NCBI GenBank assembly: GCA_902461025.1 | Contig: CABPWC010000075.1 | Location: 1-7,953, forward strand | Length of the DNA stretch: 7,953 nt | From: an uncultured Streptococcus sp. | GTDB lineage: Bacteria; Bacillota; Bacilli; Lactobacillales; Streptococcaceae | Reading direction: 5' to 3' | Part shown: in pieces, positions 1-5,148 of the stretch | Layout of the letters: each line of letters starts with the position of its first letter | How positions within the stretch are numbered: position 1 is the stretch's first letter | Notes under the pieces: model-generated | Told to the model about the DNA's origin: nothing | The model's input: only the letters and a program-made list of their open reading frames with translations | The model's database searches: none | Translations under genes and position numbers: made by a program

Positions 1-1219
1 GAGCCGTTAAATCTTTCTTGTAAAAATAATGATTGTGGTCTCCATGTGAAACTACGAAACCTTGGTCGTCCTCACTAATCACTCGATCAGCTGCGAAGTC
101 ATGGTCATGCTCTTCTTCGTGATGATGATCAACATCTTCGCGGCCATGGTCGTGGTCATGGTCATCGTTTGGTTTACTTGGAGTTTCTACAGGATTTGAT
201 GGTGTTACTAGACCTGAAAGTGGTATCAAGCGTGCAATCTTTTGCTCCAAAGCAGATAAACTAGTATAAGGGATGAAATGGTAATGATTTCCATGAGGGA
301 TAGCTACTCCATTAGGCGTACGACTGGTAATTTTAGCTGGGTCAAATACCAAACCATCAGATTCTTTATAGCGTTGACTAACTGGTAAAGCGTAAAGCTG
401 TTCTAGAAGTTTTTGAAGATTATTTTCTTCTTGTACTGGATTGCTTGTAGCTGGTTTCTCTACTTGATGACTTGGTTCAACACTTGGAATCGGTTTGTAG
501 TCTGTTAAACTTTGTTGACTTCCTTTTCCAGCAAGGTAAGCTTGAGCGGCAGCCAATTCACTTGAAGATAGAGCACTCTTAGGAACGTAATGATAATGGC
601 CACCATGAGGAACGATATAAGCGTCACCTGTGTCTTCAATAATATCTGTAGCATTAAAGACGTAACCGTCATCAGTTGTATATCGACCTTGTGCTCTGGC
701 AGCAATAACTTCATTACTTGTACTGCTACTATCTGATGTGTGTTCTTGTTTTTGTTGCTCGATTTGGTCTTTGGTACGAATATTATCTGCGTGACTAGCA
801 TCCTTCAGATAGACATAATATTTGCCATCCACCTTGATGATATAGCCACCTTTAATCTCATTGACAATATCTCCATCACTTAGTTGATAGTTTGGATCCT
901 TCATGACCAATTCTTCACTAAAGATGGCATCAAAAGGCACCTTACCATTGTAGAAATGGAAATGGTCACCGTGGGAAGTCACATAGCCTTGATCTGTAAT
1001 CTTAGTAACAATCTGTTCAGCTTCTATTCCTTCTTTTTGGTTAACTTGATCAGGTGTCAGATTTTCATTCTTTTTTGCATCAGACTCTTTCCCATCAACA
1101 TAGGATACACGGTTATTTTCTTTGTTCTCAGGCGCTTGATGTTGATTTAAAGCGTATGCACAGACACTTAAGGCAAGGACCACTGCAGATCCTGCTAGAT
1201 ATTTTTTATTAATTTTCAT
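1..1219 (-). CDS. Histidine-triad surface protein (Pht family, PhtE-like), 3' end outside window
   Basis: This gene encodes an exported zinc-binding surface protein of the streptococcal Pht family. The frame is open from the ATG at 1219 to the window edge, giving 406 visible residues; the C-terminus is missing. Residues 1-24 are a signal peptide with a basic MKINKKY start, a hydrophobic core and an LSVC motif ending at Cys20. Four HxxHxH triads are visible: H83-H88, H205-H210, H309-H314 and H392-H397 (HGDHNHY). Residues 351-374 are extremely His/Asp/Glu-rich. From memory, a His-rich stretch followed by a SHGDHNHY triad and a KKDL segment is typical of pneumococcal PhtE, so this is probably a long PhtE-like protein; without the C-terminus the assignment is moderate. 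It starts seven bases after the adcAII stop, with GGAG in the gap, so it is the second gene of the adcAII operon and should be repressed by zinc through AdcR. Zinc storage for AdcAII and adhesion or complement evasion are known family roles, not visible here. Confidence 0.93.
   Translation of the reverse strand, partial: MKINKKYLAGSAVVLALSVCAYALNQHQAPENKENNRVSYVDGKESDAKKNENLTPDQVNQKEGIEAEQIVTKITDQGYVTSHGDHFHFYNGKVPFDAIFSEELVMKDPNYQLSDGDIVNEIKGGYIIKVDGKYYVYLKDASHADNIRTKDQIEQQKQEHTSDSSSTSNEVIAARAQGRYTTDDGYVFNATDIIEDTGDAYIVPHGGHYHYVPKSALSSSELAAAQAYLAGKGSQQSLTDYKPIPSVEPSHQVEKPATSNPVQEENNLQKLLEQLYALPVSQRYKESDGLVFDPAKITSRTPNGVAIPHGNHYHFIPYTSLSALEQKIARLIPLSGLVTPSNPVETPSKPNDDHDHDHGREDVDHHHEEEHDHDFAADRVISEDDQGFVVSHGDHNHYFYKKDLTA
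98..169 (-). other. His/Asp/Glu-rich metal-binding stretch in the PhtE-like protein
   Basis: This covers residues 351-374 of the downstream Pht protein. Of 24 residues, 8 are His, 8 Asp and 4 Glu, arranged as DHDHDH and DHHHEEEHDHD. It lies between the third and fourth histidine triads. The first Pht protein in this window has no equivalent. The composition resembles the His-rich loop of AdcA-type zinc-binding proteins. Binding of several zinc ions is inferred. Confidence 0.75.
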
Positions 1220-1222
1220 AAA

Positions 1223-1229
1223 CTCCTCA
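1223..1229 (-). promoter_or_regulatory. Ribosome binding site overlapping the adcAII stop codon
   Basis: On the minus strand the junction reads TGAGGAGTTTATG: the adcAII stop TGA, then GGAG, three bases, and the pht ATG. The A of the stop codon is the first base of the AGGAG Shine-Dalgarno. No room remains for a promoter or terminator, so the pht gene must be read from the adcAII transcript and is probably translationally coupled to it. Confidence 0.85.
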
Positions 1230-2156
1230 TTTCAATTCTTCAGCTAAAATAGCTATATTGTCTTCTAAATTTTCCAAGTAGGACTTGTCATTTTGTGGGT
1301 CGGCCTCTAAAGGATTAAGTGTTTTAAGACTCACACCTGTTGATTTAACAAGTGTATCAGCAACTTTAGACGAAGCATTGCTCTCTGTAAAGATAGTTTT
1401 GACCTTATAATTTTTTACAAATTCTTGAATTTCGGTTAACTGTCTCGGGCTTGGTTCTTGGTCTGGTGAAATACCAGCTATTCCAAGTTGATTTAATCCA
1501 AAGCGTTTAGCTAAATATGAAAAAGCTGTGTGTTGAGTTACAAAATTTCTTTGATTGACTTTTTCAAAAATAGGTTGGTATTTCTTGGTCAAATCATGAG
1601 CTTTGGCACTAAAACTTTCTGCGTTTTTCTGATAAGTATCCTTGTTAGCGCTGTCTAGTTCGGATAACTTATCAGCGATAATTTGGGCTTCTTCAGCAAC
1701 CTTTTCAGGATCAAGCCAAGTATGAGGATCATACAAGGTCTTCTCATCAATCCCGTCTCCAGCTTCCATATCTTCTAATCCAGGCACGCGCTCCAAGGTC
1801 ATACCTTCTGATGCTTCTAAGACCTTTACCTTAGACTTTTGCAGGCTTGGATCCAAACTTCCCGCCCATGATTCCAAGGTATGAGAATGATAAACGAAAA
1901 CATCTGCATCATAAATGGCTGCAATGTCATTCGCCGAAGGTTCAAATGAATGGATACCTGAACTCGACTGAATCATCCGAACATCATTTAGGTCACCGGA
2001 AATTTCTTTGACCATGGCATAGACAGGGTAAAAACTAGTCACAATCTTCATTCCCTTAGTTTCATTACGATTGTCTTGACTAACCTTTTGTCCACATGCT
2101 CCTAAAAAGAGAACAAAGAAGGTAATCATGACCCATAGAATGCTTCTTTTTTTCAT
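1227..2156 (-). CDS. adcA2: Zinc-binding lipoprotein AdcAII/Lmb (cluster A-I substrate-binding protein)
   Basis: This is the membrane-anchored solute-binding protein that captures zinc and passes it to the AdcCB ABC permease, which is not in this window. In several streptococci the same protein is called Lmb, laminin-binding protein. It has 309 residues, normal for the family. A short signal peptide ends in the lipobox LGAC, with Cys21 as the lipidated residue. The four expected zinc ligands are visible: His69 (GIHSFEP), His145 (DPHTWLDP), His209 (TQHTAFSYLAKRFGL) and Glu284 (NPLEA). The long His-rich loop of AdcA is absent; only a short acidic segment lies near residues 128-139, as expected for the AdcAII/Lmb branch. 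The start is supported by AAGGAGT five bases upstream. A promoter with tandem AdcR-like boxes lies directly upstream, and a pht gene follows seven bases after the stop. Assignment to zinc rather than manganese rests on the DPHTWLDP-type sequence, the AdcR boxes and the pht linkage. Confidence 0.96.
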   Translation of the reverse strand: MKKRSILWVMITFFVLFLGACGQKVSQDNRNETKGMKIVTSFYPVYAMVKEISGDLNDVRMIQSSSGIHSFEPSANDIAAIYDADVFVYHSHTLESWAGSLDPSLQKSKVKVLEASEGMTLERVPGLEDMEAGDGIDEKTLYDPHTWLDPEKVAEEAQIIADKLSELDSANKDTYQKNAESFSAKAHDLTKKYQPIFEKVNQRNFVTQHTAFSYLAKRFGLNQLGIAGISPDQEPSPRQLTEIQEFVKNYKVKTIFTESNASSKVADTLVKSTGVSLKTLNPLEADPQNDKSYLENLEDNIAILAEELK

Positions 2157-2165
2157 AACAACTCC

Positions 2166-2177
2166 TTAACTAGTATT
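2166..2177. promoter_or_regulatory. Third, weak AdcR-like half-site over the adcAII ribosome binding site
   Basis: TTAACTAGTATT keeps the left half (TTAAC) of the AdcR operator and loses much of the right half. It shares one base with the tandem boxes at 2177-2200 and overlaps the first bases of the adcAII Shine-Dalgarno (2161-2167). It could be a low-affinity site or chance; it is the weakest operator call here. Confidence 0.35.
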
Positions 2178-2200
2178 TAACCATTTAATTAACTAGTAAA
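2177..2200. promoter_or_regulatory. Two abutting AdcR-like zinc operators for adcAII-pht
   Basis: TTAACCATTTAA (2177-2188) is followed with no gap by TTAACTAGTAAA (2189-2200). Both resemble the streptococcal AdcR box TTAAC-NN-GTTAA, each with one degraded half. They lie just downstream of the -10 element, over the expected transcription start, where zinc-loaded AdcR would block RNA polymerase. AdcR repression of adcAII and pht genes is established in pneumococcus; its action here is inferred from the motif. Confidence 0.82.
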
Positions 2201-2201
2201 T

Positions 2202-2230
2202 AGTTTACTCCTAAAAATTTAAAATGTCAA
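2202..2230 (-). promoter_or_regulatory. adcAII-pht promoter
   Basis: Read on the minus strand, a perfect -35 TTGACA (2230-2225) is separated by 17 bases from a -10 TAAACT (2207-2202, 4 of 6 matches). Transcription would start near 2195, inside the AdcR boxes, giving a leader of about 39 bases that contains the adcAII ribosome binding site. Confidence 0.8.
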
Positions 2231-2309
2231 TATTTTTTGTCGTCAAAAATAAAATCATTATTTTAGAACTTCTTGATTCAATTTTTAAGACTGCAAATTT
2301 CAGCTTTTT

Positions 2310-2356
2310 AATAAAGAAAAGGACATTATTCAATCAAAAATCGAACAATATCCTTT
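2310..2356 (-). terminator. Rho-independent terminator of the PhtA/B-like gene
   Basis: Arms at 2341-2356 and 2318-2333 form a 16-bp stem around a 7-base loop, 29 bases after the stop codon. In the minus-strand RNA three of the pairs are G-U wobbles, which would be A-C mismatches on the other strand, so the hairpin fits minus-strand transcripts. A U-rich run (UUCUUUAUU) follows. This separates the first pht unit from adcAII. Between it and the adcAII -35 (2231-2309) is AT-rich DNA with nothing recognisable. Confidence 0.8.
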
Positions 2357-2384
2357 CGAGTAGATTATAATTAATAAAAATATT

Positions 2385-4856
2385 TTAAGGTTTTATTTGT
2401 TTTAGTGTCTTAATGTCATACATCACTAATTCACCATTTTTATTGTAAAACTGAACACCTTCTGGCTGAAAAATTAGAAACTTAGGATCGATTTGTGCAA
2501 TTTTTGCTAACTTTTCTATATGTTCATTTAAAGTTACTTTATCCAATCCGTAGTCTGGTAAATCATCGTCACTTTCTTCTTTGGGGTTTTCTTTATCTTC
2601 AACCTTGTTTTCTGAAGGAATTTCGTTGGTTGTACCAGTCTCATTTACGCCTGTATTATTCTTCGGTTGCTCCTCAGTTTTATCTACACCAGTCTTATTT
2701 TTATCACTATTTTCAGTATTGTTTGAATCAGGTTTTAATTCTTCATTATTATTCGTAAACGTCCCATTTTGGGATTCTTTTTCTTTTATTCTTTTTTCTA
2801 TTAAGTCTTGTGCTTGTTTCCATTCTACTTCTGATAAGTCGGATTTAGTGATACTTCTCAATGAACCACCTCCCGCTCTTGGAATACTGAATGATTTGTC
2901 TTCCCATACAAAAGTTTCTTTTGCCAATACATCTTTCGGATCAAAAATATAACCATCTGGAGTTGCAAAACGACCTTCTGCAAGAGCTTTCTGAACTTCT
3001 TCAGCAGAATGGATAATTTGCCAATTCTGCATTACAGCACGTTTTTCAAGAGGAGTCACATTAGCAATAACGGAACCTGAGTCCTCGTGACCCGGCTTAG
3101 ACCAAACTTCAGGACGAACCTCAGGGTGTTGCATGACATATTTAATAGTCGCAATTTGATCAGGCTCTAACCATGAGTAAGGCACAACGTGAATATGATC
3201 AATATGTGGAATAATGAATGAACTTCCAGTATCATAAGTAGTATTTGCTGCATGCATCGGCAAACTTGAGACATCTACAGCTAATCTTGGTTTAATCCCT
3301 GTGTCTACTATATCATAGCGATAATGATCTCGATCCTTCAGCATGAGTTCTTGCTCAGAAAAAGCAATTTGAGTAAGATCAAGTTCGTCTCGAGAATAGA
3401 AGTATTCTTTTCCGTTTTCTTTAAGAACATAACCAACTTTACCATCTTTGGTAACTTTACTAGTCACTCTTTTTGAATCAAATTTTGGTTTATCTTCGTT
3501 ATTCATTTTCTCTGAAGGAATAACACTATCATTAGCTTGACCTTTTTCCTTCATCCACTTGCTTACTTCATCTAATTCAAATTGTTCTAACTCTCCAAAT
3601 CCCACATAATGGAAATGATTACCATGTCTCGCTATAATGCCTGATTTATCAACTGAATAGATAGAATCTTTACTGAATACATATCCATCACTAGTATCGT
3701 ATGGTTTGCCATCCAGACCCTTACCATAAGCTTTAATTGAATTTCCTAAAAACGTATGCTCAACTGTACTGTTTGTTGGCTTTTGGGCATTTACTGGCTT
3801 GTTGTTTCCATTATTTTGTCCTTTTACTGGAATAATCCGTGCAATCTTTTCTTCCAAAGCTGACATTTGACTATAAGGGATAAAATGATAGTGATCCCCA
3901 TGTGGTACTGCTACCCCATTTGCTGTTCTTTTCGTGATTTGGGCAGGGTCAAAGAGCAAACCATCGGATTCCACATGACGTTGTTGGATAGGCAAAGAGT
4001 AGAGTTCTTGAAGAAGACTGTTCAAATCCTCAGCTTTTCCTGGCTTATAGCTGGAAGTACTAGGTTGTCTTTGAATTGATGGCGTGTCAGTATTTAAAAT
4101 GCTTGGGTGAGTTGTTGGATTAGGAACATAAGTCGGTTGAGTAACCAGCTTATGATCTTTCCCAGCTAAGAAGAGCTGAGCAGCAGCTAGTTCGCTAGCT
4201 GATAAATCACTTTTTGGAATATAATGAAAGTGATTGCCATGTGGAACGATGTATGCATCACCCGTGTCCTCAATAATATCACTAGCATTAAAAATATAAC
4301 CATCATCCGTCGTATAACGTCCCTGAGTTCTTGCTACAGCGACTTCATTACTAACCTTTACTCCGCCACCATGTCCATGTTCCTGCTTCTGACGATTAAT
4401 CTCATCCTTACTACGAATATTTTCGGAATGTGAAGCATCTTTGAGGTATACATAATAGCGACCATCAACCTTAATGACATAGCCACCCTTGACTTCGTTG
4501 ACAATATCCTCATTTCGAAGTTGATAATTCGAATCTTTCATCAAGAGTTCTTCACTAATAATAGCGTCATAAGGAACCTTACCATTAAAGTAATGATAAT
4601 GGTCTCCATGTGAAGTTACGTAGCCTTGATCGGTAATCTTAACGACTATCTGTTCTGCATTGATTCCTTCTCGCTGACTCACCTCATCTGGCGTCAAATT
4701 TTCAGTCTTAGTACTAGCCTGATTTCCATCTATATAAGCCACACGATTAGACTCTTTGCCAGTCTGTACTGCTTGGTAACGCCCTAATTCATAACTTGAA
4801 AGGCTTAAGGCTAAAAGAGCTACGGAACAAAGAACATATTTTTTATTGATTTTCAT
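2385..4856 (-). CDS. Histidine-triad surface protein (Pht family, PhtA/PhtB-like), complete
   Basis: This is an exported zinc-binding surface protein of 823 residues, close to the roughly 820 of pneumococcal PhtA and PhtB. The signal peptide is residues 1 to about 24 (MKINKKY start, hydrophobic core, LSLSSYELG end). Five HxxHxH triads follow: H83-H88, H206-H211, H319-H324, H411-H416 and a divergent H551-H556 (HIDHIH). A sixth repeat unit at about 624-675 keeps the frame (DGYIFDP, KSDLS) but has RAGGGSLRS where a triad would be. Residues 691-765 are a charged Asn/Glu/Lys-rich linker with NKTGV and NNTGV repeats. The compact C-terminal domain from about 766 (LPDYGLDKVTL, LIFQPEGVQFYNKNGEL) matches PhtA/B from memory. 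There is no LPXTG anchor. The ATG at 4856 gives the correct signal peptide, although its Shine-Dalgarno (GAAAG near 4869-4873) is weak. The gene has its own AdcR-type control region and terminator, so it is a separate transcript from adcAII. PhtD cannot be excluded by N-terminal sequence alone. Confidence 0.96.
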   Translation of the reverse strand: MKINKKYVLCSVALLALSLSSYELGRYQAVQTGKESNRVAYIDGNQASTKTENLTPDEVSQREGINAEQIVVKITDQGYVTSHGDHYHYFNGKVPYDAIISEELLMKDSNYQLRNEDIVNEVKGGYVIKVDGRYYVYLKDASHSENIRSKDEINRQKQEHGHGGGVKVSNEVAVARTQGRYTTDDGYIFNASDIIEDTGDAYIVPHGNHFHYIPKSDLSASELAAAQLFLAGKDHKLVTQPTYVPNPTTHPSILNTDTPSIQRQPSTSSYKPGKAEDLNSLLQELYSLPIQQRHVESDGLLFDPAQITKRTANGVAVPHGDHYHFIPYSQMSALEEKIARIIPVKGQNNGNNKPVNAQKPTNSTVEHTFLGNSIKAYGKGLDGKPYDTSDGYVFSKDSIYSVDKSGIIARHGNHFHYVGFGELEQFELDEVSKWMKEKGQANDSVIPSEKMNNEDKPKFDSKRVTSKVTKDGKVGYVLKENGKEYFYSRDELDLTQIAFSEQELMLKDRDHYRYDIVDTGIKPRLAVDVSSLPMHAANTTYDTGSSFIIPHIDHIHVVPYSWLEPDQIATIKYVMQHPEVRPEVWSKPGHEDSGSVIANVTPLEKRAVMQNWQIIHSAEEVQKALAEGRFATPDGYIFDPKDVLAKETFVWEDKSFSIPRAGGGSLRSITKSDLSEVEWKQAQDLIEKRIKEKESQNGTFTNNNEELKPDSNNTENSDKNKTGVDKTEEQPKNNTGVNETGTTNEIPSENKVEDKENPKEESDDDLPDYGLDKVTLNEHIEKLAKIAQIDPKFLIFQPEGVQFYNKNGELVMYDIKTLKQIKP
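2562..2786 (-). repeat. Low-complexity Asn/Glu/Lys linker with short repeats in the PhtA/B-like protein
   Basis: Residues 691-765 are almost entirely polar. An imperfect repeat, NKTGVDKTEEQPK then NNTGVNETGTTN, lies at 720-744. It joins the last Pht repeat unit to the C-terminal domain and is likely a flexible spacer. Such linkers vary in length between strains. Confidence 0.6.
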
Positions 4857-4903
4857 CTAAACACACTTTCTATTTTCACTACTAAATATAAGATTTAGGC
4901 AAC

Positions 4904-4933
4904 ATTATAAGTTCTGTGTTATTAACCAGTTAA
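4904..4933 (-). promoter_or_regulatory. Possible proximal promoter (P2) of the PhtA/B-like gene
   Basis: On the minus strand a perfect -10 TATAAT (4909-4904) has, 18 bases upstream, TTAACT (4933-4928), which matches 4 of 6 bases of the -35 consensus. Transcription would start near 4897, giving a leader of about 40 bases, like that of adcAII. The -35 lies inside an AdcR box, which fits repression by blocking polymerase. The -10 could be chance in such AT-rich DNA. Confidence 0.5.
4922..4933. promoter_or_regulatory. Near-perfect AdcR operator upstream of the PhtA/B-like gene
   Basis: TTAACCAGTTAA is symmetric except for its two central bases and is the best match in the window to the AdcR box TTAAC-NN-GTTAA. 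It lies 66 bases upstream of the start codon and overlaps the possible P2 -35 element. Zinc-dependent repression by AdcR is inferred from family knowledge. Confidence 0.85.
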
Positions 4934-5035
4934 GTTTATAAATAGAAATATTTATAAAAACAATTTATATGTTCCAATCCTTTTTATAGGTTCCTAGTAT
5001 TGTTTAGTCAGATATATTGGATTTATAAACTTAAC
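4929..5035. repeat. 15-bp perfect inverted repeat flanking 77 bases
   Basis: GTTAAGTTTATAAAT (4929-4943) and its exact complement ATTTATAAACTTAAC (5021-5035) overlap the ends of two AdcR boxes. A transcript from the distal promoter would carry both arms in its leader. No transposase or flanking target duplication was seen. Confidence 0.75.
4935..4958. repeat. AT-rich hairpin, 10-bp stem with 4-base loop
   Basis: TTTATAAATA (4935-4944) and TATTTATAAA (4949-4958) are exact complements around GAAA (4945-4948). TTTATAAA occurs a third time at 5022-5029. The stem is pure A/T, so an RNA hairpin would be weak. It may instead be an AT-rich promoter element. Confidence 0.5.
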
Positions 5036-5054
5036 CATTTAATTAACCAGTAAA
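5031..5054. promoter_or_regulatory. Two abutting AdcR-like operators at the distal pht promoter
   Basis: TTAACCATTTAA (5031-5042) runs directly into TTAACCAGTAAA (5043-5054). The arrangement and position relative to the -10 are the same as at 2177-2200. The sites cover the expected transcription start of the distal promoter. Confidence 0.82.
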
Positions 5055-5055
5055 T

Positions 5056-5084
5056 ATTCTACTCCTTAACATTTAAAATGTCAA
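5056..5084 (-). promoter_or_regulatory. Distal promoter (P1) of the PhtA/B-like gene
   Basis: On the minus strand a perfect -35 TTGACA (5084-5079), a 17-base spacer and a -10 TAGAAT (5061-5056, 5 of 6 matches) form the best sigma-A promoter in the zinc locus. It lies about 190 bases upstream of the pht start codon. Confidence 0.82.
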
Positions 5085-5114
5085 GTTATAAATTCACTTT
5101 TTTCCAAAATTTTA

Positions 5115-5148
5115 CCCAAAAGAAAAAGCACCCTAAAAGATGCTTTCT
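5115..5148 (-). terminator. Rho-independent terminator of the membrane-protein gene
   Basis: Arms 5139-5148 and 5123-5132 form a 10-bp stem with a 6-base loop in the minus-strand RNA, followed by CUUUU. The core is AAAGCAUC paired with GGUGCUUU. The upstream arm begins inside the stop codon (5148-5150), so the hairpin directly abuts the gene. Confidence 0.8.

Larger units (their letters stand above)
4857..5147. other. Control region between the membrane-protein gene and the PhtA/B-like gene
   Basis: This non-coding stretch of 291 bases holds the terminator of the upstream gene (5115-5148), a distal promoter with tandem AdcR boxes (5031-5084), a 15-bp inverted repeat (4929-4943 and 5021-5035), an AT-rich hairpin (4935-4958), and an AdcR box over a possible proximal promoter (4904-4933). 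No small ORF with a ribosome binding site was seen. If the distal promoter is used, the pht leader is about 190 bases, long for this locus. Confidence 0.7.

Noticed and set aside
505..801. Minus-strand open frame of 98 codons inside the downstream pht gene
   Set aside because: It lies in another frame of a clearly coding region whose proper frame is open throughout; the product is low-complexity and there is no ribosome binding site.
884..1150. Plus-strand open frame with hydrophobic product, antisense to pht
   Set aside because: It is a complement of the coding strand with no Shine-Dalgarno or promoter. The same reasoning removes plus-strand frames at 2495-2758, 2581-2952, 3867-4079, 4224-4433, 5695-5892, 6238-6453 and 7104-7298.
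2385..2450. Sortase-anchored C-terminus for the PhtA/B-like protein
   Set aside because: The protein ends in a soluble domain (KTLKQIKP) with no LPXTG, hydrophobic helix or basic tail.
29..4610. Recurring CCATG/ATGGTCATG-like motifs as a DNA repeat array or CRISPR
   Set aside because: They are codons for HxxHxH triads at irregular spacing of several hundred bases within two genes, not repeats with spacers.
4929..5035. Small mobile element (MITE) bounded by the 15-bp inverted repeat
   Set aside because: There is no target-site duplication and the arms overlap AdcR operators, so a regulatory origin is simpler.
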